In this document: positions 7,220-14,927 of the stretch, in pieces
Numbering within the stretch: the stretch's first letter is position 1
Layout of the letters: every line of letters starts with the position of its first letter
Assembly: GCA_002316595.1 (NCBI GenBank)
Contig: DCDV01000012.1
Coordinates: forward strand, 76,473-101,407
Reading direction: 5' to 3'
Source of the DNA: Mageeibacillus sp. UBA1046
GTDB taxonomy: Bacteria > Bacillota > Clostridia > Saccharofermentanales > DTU023
Length of the DNA stretch: 24,935 nucleotides
Translations under genes and position numbers: made by a program
Notes under the pieces: generated by a model
What the model saw: only the letters and a program-made list of their open reading frames with translations
Told to the model about the DNA's origin: nothing
Database searches by the model: none

Positions 7220-7248
7220 ATTATATCACCTGTGTATTTGCGATTCAA
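7220..7248 (-). promoter_or_regulatory. Promoter of the XRE regulator gene
   Basis: The minus strand reads TTGAAT (-35, 7243-7248), a 17-base spacer and a perfect TATAAT (-10, 7220-7225) with an extended TGA before it. Transcription would start near 7213, about 33 bases before the chosen ATG. The promoter faces away from the aminotransferase promoter about 190 bases further right. Confidence 0.75.
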
Positions 7249-7432
7249 TCAACTAAAGTGATAAATTTATTGAAGATTATTCCACATATATACAATAATG
7301 TGGCAAGATTATGGCCTTATTATTAAAATATTATGATTTACGCATATGGCAATGAACAATATTAAGTCTAAGAGAGAGCAACTTGATTCGAAGCACCATA
7401 GAGAGTAATGACAAAAGTATAACTCACTTATA

Positions 7433-7461
7433 TTGGCTAATAAAAAATTATTATGTATACT
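7433..7461 (+). promoter_or_regulatory. Promoter of the aminotransferase gene
   Basis: The plus strand reads TTGGCT (7433-7438), a 17-base spacer and TATACT (7456-7461). The expected transcript starts near 7468 and leaves a leader of about 56 bases before the ATG at 7524. The rest of the 343-base divergent spacer is A+T-rich, with no other gene seen. Confidence 0.6.
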
Positions 7462-7523
7462 GTAAGGTAGTAATTTTCAATTATTCAACGAACAATAATC
7501 AAAAATATTTCTGGAGGAAAAAA

Positions 7524-8717
7524 ATGAAACTTTCAAAAAGAATGCAAGCCATGCAGTCATCTCCGATCAGACGCCTGGTTCCTTATGCAGATGAAGCCAG
7601 AGCCAGAGGAGTTAAGATCTATGGCCTGAATGTCGGGCAGCCGGATATTGAGACGCCATCAGTCTTTATGGATGCCATCCGCAACACAGAGATCAAAGTT
7701 CTGGCTTATGCGAATTCAAAGGGCGACCCTGAATTGATCAAGGCCACCTCTGATTATTACAAGAGGATCGGTCTGCCGTACGAGCCTGAAGATATCATCA
7801 TCACCAACGGCGGCAGCGAAGCCCTGATGTGGGCCTTCGTCGCTGTTGCAGATGTCGGTGAGGAAATTCTGGTGCCTGAGCCTTTCTATACCAACTACCG
7901 CAGCTTTTCAGCTCCTTACTCAGTAACACTCAAGCCGATCACAACCTACGCTGAAAATGGTTTTGCTCTGCCCTCTGAAGATGAGATTGTAGCTAAGATA
8001 AATGATAAGACCAGAGCAATCGCTCTGTCCAACCCGGGCAATCCTACCGGTGTAGTTTATACTCGCGAAGAAGTTGAACTTATTGCTAAGATTGCCAAAG
8101 AACACGACCTCTTTATTATTGCTGACGAAGTGTACAGAGAGTTTGCTTATGAGGGCTTGAAAGCCACCAGCTTTGGTGAAATGACTGACGTTCTGGATCG
8201 TGTCATCATTGTTGACAGTGTTTCTAAGAGATTCTCTGCCTGCGGCGCTCGTATCGGCTCGCTGGCAACAAAGAATAAAGAGCTTCCTGAGCAGTTGCTC
8301 AAGCTGGGACAAGGCCGACTCTGCGCGCCTACTCTGGAAATGATTGGTTCCACCGCACTTTACAAGCTGGATCCATCTTACTTTGATCCGATTCGTCAGC
8401 GTTATGAAGAGCGTCGCGACGTTCTCTGTGACGGCCTGGCAGCTATCGATGGCGTCGTATGTATGAAACCGATGGGCGCTTTCTACGCTATCGCGAAATT
8501 ACCTGTTAAGAACGCTGAAGACTTTGCCAAATGGATGCTCACAGACTATACGGATAATAATGAGACCGTAATGGTAGCCCCCGTTGAGGATTTCTACCAG
8601 ACTTTGGGCATGGGTGTTGACGAAGTACGTGTCGCCTATGTGCTCAAGGTAGAAGACTTGAAGCGTGCCGTCGAGATTCTGGATAAGGCATTGAAAGTCT
8701 ATCCGGACCGAGTTTAA
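7524..8717 (+). CDS. Class I/II PLP-dependent aminotransferase
   Basis: This is a 397-residue fold-type I aminotransferase related to aspartate aminotransferases. Visible elements are GLNVGQPDIETP near 34, NGGSEAL (95-101) at the cofactor phosphate end, SNPGNPTG (169-176), the Asp that contacts the pyridine nitrogen in ADEVYREF (Asp201), the Schiff-base lysine Lys235 in DSVSKRFSACGARIG, and a conserved C-terminal EVRVAYV carrying the carboxylate-binding Arg. I chose the ATG at 7524 because GGAGG lies 6-10 bases upstream; an open frame extends 47 codons further but is A+T-rich promoter sequence. The amino-acid substrate cannot be fixed from sequence; aspartate or aromatic amino acids are typical. 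It is monocistronic, with its own promoter and terminator. Confidence 0.93.
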   Translation: MKLSKRMQAMQSSPIRRLVPYADEARARGVKIYGLNVGQPDIETPSVFMDAIRNTEIKVLAYANSKGDPELIKATSDYYKRIGLPYEPEDIIITNGGSEALMWAFVAVADVGEEILVPEPFYTNYRSFSAPYSVTLKPITTYAENGFALPSEDEIVAKINDKTRAIALSNPGNPTGVVYTREEVELIAKIAKEHDLFIIADEVYREFAYEGLKATSFGEMTDVLDRVIIVDSVSKRFSACGARIGSLATKNKELPEQLLKLGQGRLCAPTLEMIGSTALYKLDPSYFDPIRQRYEERRDVLCDGLAAIDGVVCMKPMGAFYAIAKLPVKNAEDFAKWMLTDYTDNNETVMVAPVEDFYQTLGMGVDEVRVAYVLKVEDLKRAVEILDKALKVYPDRV

Positions 8718-8741
8718 GCTATCTTTTTGTTAGTCCTCAGT

Positions 8742-8825
8742 TCTGCTCAATTACCTGAGGCCAGACGGATCTGCTCAATTACCTGGGGCAAGACGGGTCT
8801 GCTCAATAACCTGAGGCCAAACCTG
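8742..8825. repeat. Three tandem 28-bp repeats after the aminotransferase gene
   Basis: Units lie at 8742-8769, 8770-8797 and 8798-8825, each starting TCTGCTCAATTACCTG and ending near CCAGACGG, with few differences. The core CGGA-(T)CTGCTCAATT is shared with the array at 4450-4630, and a single copy (CCTGCTCAGTTACCTGGC) sits at 6454-6471. The three loci thus look like one repeat family. This copy lies between the aminotransferase stop and its terminator, so it would be transcribed as part of the 3' untranslated region. Confidence 0.85.
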
Positions 8826-8876
8826 TTGTCCGCCGTGTTGCTTTGTCTGGCGAGCGGCAGGGAGTAAAAAAAATAT

Positions 8877-8915
8877 AGCCGGCCTCCTGCGATTATGCGG
8901 GAGCCGGCTTTTTTT
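8877..8915. terminator. Bidirectional intrinsic terminator
   Basis: AGCCGGC (8877-8883) pairs with GCCGGCT (8903-8909), and CCTGC (8886-8890) with GCGGG (8897-8901), around the loop GATTAT. On the plus strand a T-rich tract follows directly, ending the aminotransferase transcript. On the minus strand the stem is followed by ATATTTTTTTT, ending the glycyl-radical enzyme cluster. The two transcripts converge here. Confidence 0.9.
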
Positions 8916-8992
8916 GTTTTTCTTTAAGCAATTGAGTGATTCTCATCAATATTGCTGTTTTCTGTAACCCTCAGTGCATCGTCCTTTTTTGA

Positions 8993-9754
8993 TTATTGCA
9001 CGGCCTCAACATAGCTGCTAATTATCTCGCGTCTTGTCTTCATATGTGATGAAGACGGTACCTTTATGTCCGGTAAACGATAATCCATTCCCAAATTGTT
9101 ATAGGTAGAGACTCCTAGCCTGTGATAGGGCAATAATTCTACAGAGGATAAATTCCTCAGCGAGCCCAAAAACTCACCCATTTTATGCATAGTTTCATCA
9201 TCATCATTCACTCCCGGAATCAAAGGTATGCGGACAATCAGCTCCAAAGGGTAATCCGCTGCAGCAACACGCCTGATATTGTCCATTATAAAGCGATTAT
9301 CAGTGCCGACCAGATCACGATGCCGTTCAGAATCAATATGTTTGAGATCAGCAAAGAGAATATTCAGGTGCGGCAATACTTTCTCCAGCTCGCTGAAGGG
9401 AAAACAGAGACTGGATTCCATGGCAGTATTAATCCCCAGCATTTGAGTTCGACGCAATACTTCAGCAACAAAGTCAGCCTGCTGCAAAGGTTCTCCTCCG
9501 GAGAAGGTAATGCCTCCGCTGGAATGGAAAAAGAAAACCTCATCCTTGACAACTTCGGTCATTAATTCGTCGACTGTCATCACAGAGCCGTAGGTTTTTC
9601 CTCCTGCGCTCTCTATCTCCTCTGCCTGACCCTCCGGGGTTGAACACCAGGCGCATCTGAGAGGACAGCCTTTGAGAAAGATTACCGTGCGCAGGCCTTC
9701 TCCATCATGGATAGAAGAACGCTCAATACGAAGAATTGTTCCCTCTAAACTCAT
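8993..9754 (-). CDS. Glycyl-radical enzyme activating enzyme (radical SAM)
   Basis: This 253-residue radical SAM enzyme cleaves S-adenosylmethionine with a [4Fe-4S] cluster to abstract a hydrogen from the active glycine of its partner enzyme. The cluster cysteines are Cys30, Cys34 and Cys37 in KGCPLRCAWC (CX3CX2C), followed by the SAM-binding FSGGEP (85-89). The N-terminus IERSSIHDGEGLRTVIFLKG is characteristic of PflA-type activases. Unlike most activases of dehydratase or decarboxylase type glycyl-radical enzymes, it has no ferredoxin-like cysteine insertion after CX3CX2C, so it is the short PflA-like form. It starts 12 bases after the stop of the radical enzyme, with AAAGGA upstream, so the two are cotranscribed. 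It is the last gene before the terminator. Confidence 0.93.
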   Translation of the reverse strand: MSLEGTILRIERSSIHDGEGLRTVIFLKGCPLRCAWCSTPEGQAEEIESAGGKTYGSVMTVDELMTEVVKDEVFFFHSSGGITFSGGEPLQQADFVAEVLRRTQMLGINTAMESSLCFPFSELEKVLPHLNILFADLKHIDSERHRDLVGTDNRFIMDNIRRVAAADYPLELIVRIPLIPGVNDDDETMHKMGEFLGSLRNLSSVELLPYHRLGVSTYNNLGMDYRLPDIKVPSSSHMKTRREIISSYVEAVQ

Positions 9755-9766
9755 TGCTAATATCCT

Positions 9767-12139
9767 TTAAATAATCTGTTTCTGTACGGTACGGGCAATG
9801 ATCTCATCTTGAACATCTTTGCCCAGTTCCACGAAGTAAGCTGTATAGCCGGCAACCCGTATCAAGAGTCCTTTGTACTGTTCCGGGTTCTTTTGCGCCT
9901 TCAGCAATTTCTCCTGATCAATAACATTAAACTGAACATGGAAGACACCCAGACTGCACATGCTCTTTAATAGAGCCATCATCTGCTGGATACCCTTCTC
10001 AGAATTAAGGAGTTCGTCTTCAACCTTCATATTGAGCAAGGTGCCCTGATTAAACCTGTCATGAGGTATGTGTGAGACAGATTTCAGTACTGCTGTCGGG
10101 CCGCCCATATCAGTTCCTCCGCTGGGACTTACTCCGTCTGCCAGAGGCTTCCAGGCTCTCCGACCCGAGGGCAGAGCGCCGACTTCCAGACCAAAGGGGG
10201 TATTGCCTGATACGGGCAGAATCCCCGGTGTCATCCGGCCGAATTTGCTCTCATACTGCTCGATCTCATCTGCGATAAAGGTAAAGATTTCGGCTGCGAT
10301 ATCATCAACTTCTTCAATATCATTGCCGTACATAGGAACATCGAGGCACAGCTCCTGCACGTGTTCATAGCCCTGAAAGTCTGCTGCCAGAGCGTTACAG
10401 AGCTCTTGCATACTGACAGTTTTATCCTCATAGACCAGTTTCTGCACTGAGGCTATGCTGTTAACCAGATCGGCAACGCCAATCATGATTATGCCGTTAC
10501 CGACATTGTATTTAGCTCCGCCGGCTGAATAGTCAGTGCCGTTCTCTATACATTCCTTAAAGGTGAGTGATAGTGCCGGTACGGGTCTTTCCAGACATAT
10601 TTCATCCAGCAGATGGCTGCCGACCACTGTCGCGTGTATGGTATGGGAGAGGTGATCTTTAAGCGCCTTCATGAAATCATCAAATGATTCAAATTCGGCG
10701 GGATCACCGGTACTGACGGATATCTTGTCGCCGCTCTTGCGGCTGACGCCGTCGTTGAGAGTCAGCTCAACTATGCTGCCGAGGTTGACATCTGCCAGGG
10801 CGGTATACTGACGCATGCGTCCGGAGAGATTTGTCTCGACGCAGCCGCAGGGATTCCAGTCCCAGGCTTCTTTGAGCGGAACGCCCTTGTTCAGCATCAT
10901 GCGGATGCCGACCTCGTCATTATGAAAAGCGGGGAAACCGGTACCCAGACTGATCAGTTCGACTACCTTCCTCAGGAAAGAATTGGGATTCTTTGCCATA
11001 TTGTAGCGAACCGATAGTGATGGCTGGTATAGCTGTACATCAATTGAGGCCTGCAAAATCAGGTATGAAAGTTCATTGACTGCATCACGGCCCGCTTCGT
11101 CTACTCCGCCGACACTGACATTCTGGAACATGGGGTAACCGGCAGCATATTCAGCCGTCTCCGCATCCTGGAACAGGCAAGGCTCACTGAACTTGACCCA
11201 GAGGCAATCCAGGAGTTCTTGTGCCTGATTCTGATTAATCCTTTCCGCTTCTATATCTCCGCGATAAAACGGCAGGAGATATTGGTCCATGCGGCCAGGA
11301 TTGTATGAGGCGGCATTTTGCTCCATGAAGATGCTCGTATGATAAAAATAAAATGACTGCAGCGCCTCATGGAAGGTTGCAGCGGGATTCTCAGGCACCT
11401 TTCGGCACACATCCGCAATCTGCAGCAGCTCAGCTTTGCGCACTATATTCTTTTCCTCTGCCGCCATTTCTTCTGCCAGACCGGCATAGCGGTTAGCCAT
11501 CGTCGCGATACCTTCACAGACAAGAAGCAAAGCCTGCAGGAAATTGTCCTTTTCCAGATCGCCGGGCACTGCCAGATCTAAGCGTGAACGTCGTTCATCA
11601 ATTGTCTGTCTGATACCCTTGAGACCTACGTTGAGCAGCCAGCTGTATCCGGCAGTAGTCTCGCCGAAACCGCGAACGCCCTTGCGGTCAATGAAGACTA
11701 CTCCATTGTCGCGCAGCAGGCGCAGATCTTCCGGGATCTGGCGGCGCCATTGCTCGTAGTTAGATCTGCCACGCCAGTATGGCTTGACAGTATCAAGGAA
11801 CATTTCCTTATCGTCTTCGCGCAAGTGAAAGGGGTCATATTTGCGCTCGCTCATCGTCTCCAGCTCATCGTCGAGAACAGACCAGCAGCAGTCAGCGCAT
11901 AAAATTCCACCCCGGATCTTGGAGCCGGAATTGCCAACGATCAATTCATCATCAGCGATGAAGATAGTTTTTTCCCGGCACTGTTTGCGGAAGGCATATG
12001 CTTTCTTCAAAATCAAGGGCATATTCTCATATTCAATAAAACCCTCTGTCAAAATTCTGGCGTTTTCCAGATCCATCTCCGGCTTCACAGTCAATAGTCT
12101 GTCTTTCAGTCTGGAAATTCTTTCCATATAATCTGCCAT
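9767..12139 (-). CDS. Glycyl radical enzyme, CxE (dehydratase/decarboxylase) type
   Basis: This is a 790-residue, oxygen-sensitive radical enzyme. The C-terminal radical motif RVAGYTAYFV (761-770, Gly764) is followed by QDEIIART. The active-site loop is NPCGCVETN with Cys433 and Glu435. In this superfamily pyruvate formate-lyase has adjacent Cys-Cys, while glycerol and propanediol dehydratases, choline TMA-lyase, hydroxyproline dehydratase and arylacetate decarboxylases have Cys-x-Glu, so a lyase of the second group is expected. Length and residue numbering match the B12-independent glycerol dehydratase closely (787 residues, Cys433, radical Gly763), but the loop after GCVE (TNLSGRMRQ) differs from its PQVPGK. 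I leave the substrate open. No microcompartment genes accompany it. A GGGGAGGA ribosome site precedes the ATG. The upstream gntR probably controls it. Confidence 0.93.
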   Translation of the reverse strand: MADYMERISRLKDRLLTVKPEMDLENARILTEGFIEYENMPLILKKAYAFRKQCREKTIFIADDELIVGNSGSKIRGGILCADCCWSVLDDELETMSERKYDPFHLREDDKEMFLDTVKPYWRGRSNYEQWRRQIPEDLRLLRDNGVVFIDRKGVRGFGETTAGYSWLLNVGLKGIRQTIDERRSRLDLAVPGDLEKDNFLQALLLVCEGIATMANRYAGLAEEMAAEEKNIVRKAELLQIADVCRKVPENPAATFHEALQSFYFYHTSIFMEQNAASYNPGRMDQYLLPFYRGDIEAERINQNQAQELLDCLWVKFSEPCLFQDAETAEYAAGYPMFQNVSVGGVDEAGRDAVNELSYLILQASIDVQLYQPSLSVRYNMAKNPNSFLRKVVELISLGTGFPAFHNDEVGIRMMLNKGVPLKEAWDWNPCGCVETNLSGRMRQYTALADVNLGSIVELTLNDGVSRKSGDKISVSTGDPAEFESFDDFMKALKDHLSHTIHATVVGSHLLDEICLERPVPALSLTFKECIENGTDYSAGGAKYNVGNGIIMIGVADLVNSIASVQKLVYEDKTVSMQELCNALAADFQGYEHVQELCLDVPMYGNDIEEVDDIAAEIFTFIADEIEQYESKFGRMTPGILPVSGNTPFGLEVGALPSGRRAWKPLADGVSPSGGTDMGGPTAVLKSVSHIPHDRFNQGTLLNMKVEDELLNSEKGIQQMMALLKSMCSLGVFHVQFNVIDQEKLLKAQKNPEQYKGLLIRVAGYTAYFVELGKDVQDEIIARTVQKQII

Positions 12140-12383
12140 TCTTAAATCCTCCCCTGTCTATTGTTCACTGTCTATTTAGTATTAATTCTATATTTATGAT
12201 TTATCGAAGTCGCTTAGCGGCTAATACTGATCTTCCGGCACAGCTTGTCATCCGGGTTATTTGCCGCCCTCAGAGGCAGCTAAGCTGTCAGTGCTGTGCC
12301 TTGTTTATAGATCCGTTTCAAGGCCGGTTACCCGTACCCTTGAGCGTGTCAGCAATGCGGCCGGCTCGTGAAGTGTCTTGTCT
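12140..12383. other. Spacer between gntR and the glycyl-radical enzyme gene
   Basis: This is 244 bases without a gene. CTGTCTATT occurs twice (12154-12162, 12168-12176), 14 bases apart, directly upstream of the ribosome site of the radical enzyme gene; it could be a regulator site or chance. GGCACAGC (12237-12244) and GCTGTGCC (12293-12300) are complementary. A block at 12299-12330 resembles the 3' end of gntR (12376-12407, 25 of 32 bases the same), as if that end had been partly duplicated. No clear -35/-10 pair was found, so the radical enzyme may be expressed from the gntR promoter. Confidence 0.4.
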
Positions 12384-13064
12384 TTAGATCTGCTTCAAGG
12401 CCAGTTCCAGTGCGCCGCTTAAATGGTCACGGTCAAAGATACGCAAAGCATCGTCCTTCCGCTCTTCGCGGATTGCCTTAATGATATCTTCCCAGCCTTG
12501 AATGATGTGAGCTATATATTGATGGTCACGATCCTCGCTGCGCACAAAGCTTAATCCGATGCGGACCAGCTCGTCTTGAGCGTTGCGGTAAATCCGGTCT
12601 ATCCTTTTGTTGCCTAAAGCATTAACGATCGCCATGTGTAAATCAGTCTCCGCCAGCTCTCGCTCATAAAGATCTTTGACATTGGCTTTGATACGAAGCA
12701 AACCTTCCTCCATCACAAAGGAGAATTTCCAGGTTTTCTCTTCGGCAAAGATCTTCTCCATCGCAGGGAGCTCCAAGAGACTGCGCATTTGATAAATATC
12801 GATTACATCCTGCCTTAAGATGGGCTTGACTTTAGTTTTCTTGCGAAAGTCAGCGATCAGCCAGTCCTCCAGCTCCAGACGATGCAGAGCGGAACGAATC
12901 GGCATTCTGCTCATCTGCAGCTCATCCGCCAGACGAGCTTCAGTCAGATCAGAACCGGGCGCATACGTTAAATCCAATATATTACGCTTGATAATCTTAT
13001 AGGCTTGTTCAGACATTGATAATGCCTGATTTCTATCTGCTGTCTGTAAAACCGGATTTGTCAT
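12384..13064 (-). CDS. GntR-family regulator (FCD type)
   Basis: This is a ligand-responsive DNA-binding repressor or activator of the FadR/FCD branch. The winged helix occupies about residues 18-85 (AYKIIKRNILDLTYAPGSDL, then TEARLADELQMSRMPIRSAL), and the rest is an all-helical FCD ligand domain with the metal-site pattern DLHMAIVNALG and later histidines. I chose the ATG at 13064, which has a GGAGGAGGAG ribosome site 6 bases upstream; an in-frame GTG at 13106 lies within the leader. Upstream are a near-consensus promoter and a dyad covering its -10. The nearest downstream genes, in the same direction, are the glycyl radical enzyme and its activase, so it most likely controls that pathway in response to a carboxylate substrate or product, as FCD regulators often do. 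Confidence 0.9.
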   Translation of the reverse strand: MTNPVLQTADRNQALSMSEQAYKIIKRNILDLTYAPGSDLTEARLADELQMSRMPIRSALHRLELEDWLIADFRKKTKVKPILRQDVIDIYQMRSLLELPAMEKIFAEEKTWKFSFVMEEGLLRIKANVKDLYERELAETDLHMAIVNALGNKRIDRIYRNAQDELVRIGLSFVRSEDRDHQYIAHIIQGWEDIIKAIREERKDDALRIFDRDHLSGALELALKQI

Positions 13065-13154
13065 GCCTGCTCCTCCTCCGTCGCTGTCAGTCTGTTTTAT
13101 GATCACAATAAGTTCGGTATTGCTCTCGGGCTAAATAGGATTTCATTTCTGTTT

Positions 13155-13178
13155 TGGTATCCTAAATCAAGGATAGCA
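13155..13178. promoter_or_regulatory. Candidate gntR autoregulatory operator
   Basis: TGGTATCCT (13155-13163) and AGGATAGCA (13170-13178) form an inverted repeat with 8 of 9 bases paired and a 6-base centre. The dyad covers the -10 box and the expected transcription start of gntR. That position is typical for a site where a repressor blocks its own promoter. No second copy was found before the radical enzyme gene. Confidence 0.5.
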
Positions 13179-13198
13179 TCCCTGCATAAATGTGTCAA
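13170..13198 (-). promoter_or_regulatory. Promoter of gntR
   Basis: The minus strand reads a perfect TTGACA (-35, 13193-13198), a 17-base spacer and TATCCT (-10, 13170-13175) with an extended TGC before it. Transcription would start near 13163, about 100 bases before the chosen ATG. The insertion sequence begins about 85 bases upstream and has not disrupted it. Confidence 0.75.
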
Positions 13199-13372
13199 TA
13201 CTTTTGAAGGCGCAAATCTTGAAAGGCATTTATTATTGACTAAATATTAATGCAAATCTGCATGGTTGTGGTCACGTAGACTGATGTTCGCAACTTGAAA
13301 ATGGAATATGGCAAGCCATTGGGTCTCCTATAGAATGTTAATAAGCAAAAAGACATTAAGGAGGCACAACCA

Positions 13373-14560
13373 ATGGCTCAAATAAAAGATAGCACGAACT
13401 TGACAAAATTACTATGGGAATGTTTAGGGGCGGCAGATCCGATGCTGCATATGCTGGAATGGCTCTGCGATCAGTTAATGGAAGCCGAGGTAAGTTCACA
13501 GATAGGCGCTGACAAGCACGAGCAAAATAGCGAGCGGACAACATCTCGAAGCGGGTACCGTCCACGGAGACTTGATACAAGAATGGGAACACTCTACCTG
13601 CTGGTACCGAAGGTGCGAAACGGCGGCTACATACCGTTTTTCATCACCGATAGGAAACGCAGTGAGGCGGCGCTCATTCAAGTGATACAAGAAGCATACG
13701 TCCAAGGTGTTTCGACCAGGAAGATTGAGAAGTTGGCGAGCAAGCTTGGAATCGAGAACATCTCCCGCAGTCAAGTAAGTGAGATGACCAAAGGTCTGAA
13801 TGAGCAAGCGGAAGCCTTCCGGAATCGGTCTTTGGAGGACGCGAGTTATCCTGTGATTTGGGTCGATGCCTTATACGAGAAAGTACGATATGGTGGTCAC
13901 GTGGTGAACATGGCTATATTGTTGGTCTGCGGTGTACGAGAGGACGGCCGCCGCGAGGTTCTGGCGATTGAGCCGATGCTAGAGGAATCCGCAGCAACGT
14001 ATGGAGAACTGTTTACCAAGCTGAAGGAACGAGGTCTTAGAGGCGTACGTCTCGTGGTGTCAGACGCGCACAGAGGATTGATAACGGCCATTGAGCGCGC
14101 CTTCCCCGGTGCTAGTTGGCAACGCTGCAAAGTCCACTTTATGCGCAACATCCTCATGCACGTGCCGAAGCGACACAAGAAAACCTTTGCCGGCTTACTG
14201 AAGTTAATCTGGCAAGCACCGAACAAAGAGGTTGCCAGAAAACAGGCTAAAGCACTAGCGGAACGTTACGGGGATAGATATCCCAAGGCGATTGAAGTGC
14301 TTGAGGATGGACTGGAGGACAGCCTGATCTTCTTTGATTTCCCTAGTTTGGATTCAAGGAAGATAAGCTCAAACAACATGATTGAGCGTCTAAACAAGGA
14401 AATACGGCGGCGTACAAGGGTCATAGGGATTTTCCCCAATCCAGAATCTTAAGTTCGCCTTGTGACGATATACCTGATGGAATATTCGGAAGATTGGTCC
14501 GTCTCTCGCTCTTACTTAAGCGAACAATCGATTTCCGAGATTCCTCAACTCGCTGCCTAG
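13373..14560 (+). pseudogene. IS256-family transposase, interrupted by an in-frame stop
   Basis: This is a DDE (mutator-type) transposase. The intact part has 359 codons and contains the catalytic triad Asp165 (VIWVDALY), Asp231 (VVSDAHRGL) and Glu338 (NNMIERLNKEIRRR), and the usual QRCKVHFMRN block. The frame stops at TAA 14450-14452 in the middle of the conserved FPNPESxxRLV motif. Without any frameshift it then continues for 35 more codons (VRLVTIYLMEYSEDWSVSR onward) to TAG at 14558-14560. One codon, expected to be Ala in relatives, has become TAA. The start has an AAGGAGG site 8 bases away. Because the triad is complete the truncated protein might retain some function, but it is probably inactive. 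Confidence 0.88.
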
Positions 14561-14579
14561 CAGCACAGAACAGACCGAT

Positions 14580-14613
14580 TTTTAGTTCAGGGGGGTACCC
14601 CCCTGAACTAAAA
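14580..14613. repeat. 34-bp perfect palindrome at the 3' end of the IS
   Basis: TTTAGTTCAGGGGGGT (14581-14596) is followed immediately by its exact complement (14597-14612), and one more base pair extends each side. There is no loop sequence, and the centre is GGTACC. The run of six G then six C makes a very stable cruciform or hairpin. It sits between the transposase gene and the right terminal repeat and has A/T flanks on both sides, so it could stop transcription entering or leaving the element. Confidence 0.9.
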
Positions 14614-14656
14614 CAACAACTACGACTTAGATGTAGGAGTCCAAAGTTGCGAACAT

Positions 14657-14907
14657 GATTTGACAGTACTCAGAAATATGTTTTGACAAATTCGATGCAA
14701 ATAATCTTGTGTTCCATTTTTCGTGTGGGAAGGCATTATCGGACTTTATTGAAATTCAGTGTGAGCTTGCAGAATGCAAAGTGTTTATGGCAGACTAGAA
14801 ATCACCCATTGGGGGAATTGCTACTTGCCAAACACAGCGAAGAGAATTCAAATCTCCAGGAACATTTGAATAAGGGGATTAAACCCGTTTGGTTGAATGA
14901 TAAATAA
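14657..14907 (+). pseudogene. Possible coding remnant to the right of the IS
   Basis: Directly after the right IS end one frame reads 44 protein-like codons ending at a TAG near 14798 (QYSEICFDKFDANN, then LVFHFSCGKALSDF). A second frame from an ATG at 14683 reads 74 codons to 14907 (ending LNKGIKPVWLNDK). No ribosome site precedes that ATG. The two readings could be pieces of one frameshifted gene cut by the insertion. I recognise neither, and the left flank of the IS shows no matching half. It may equally be non-coding. Confidence 0.25.
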
Positions 14908-14927
14908 GATGTTTGTTACGGAAGAAA

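Larger units (their letters stand above)
13284..14656 (+). mobile_element. IS256-family insertion sequence, 1373 bp
   Basis: The ends are perfect 13-bp terminal inverted repeats, ATGTTCGCAACTT (13284-13296) and AAGTTGCGAACAT (14644-14656), flanking a single IS256-type transposase gene. The size fits the family (about 1.2-1.5 kb). I see no 8-9 bp target duplication at the borders, so the insertion is old, recombined, or the true ends differ slightly. Between the transposase and the right end lies a 34-bp perfect palindrome. The element sits between the gntR cluster and the amide/peptide uptake cluster. Confidence 0.88.

Noticed and set aside
7383..7523. Longer N-terminus of the aminotransferase from a TTG/ATT upstream
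   Set aside because: This stretch contains the promoter, is A+T-rich, and the ATG at 7524 has a perfect GGAGG site and the family's normal N-terminus.
12196..12387. 63-codon plus-strand reading frame in the gntR spacer
   Set aside because: No ribosome site, arginine- and cysteine-rich composition typical of chance frames, and it runs into gntR on the opposite strand.
13276..14664. Target-site duplication flanking the IS256 element
   Set aside because: The 8-9 bases outside the two terminal repeats (ending ...AGACTG on the left, beginning GATTTGAC on the right) do not match in any nearby register.
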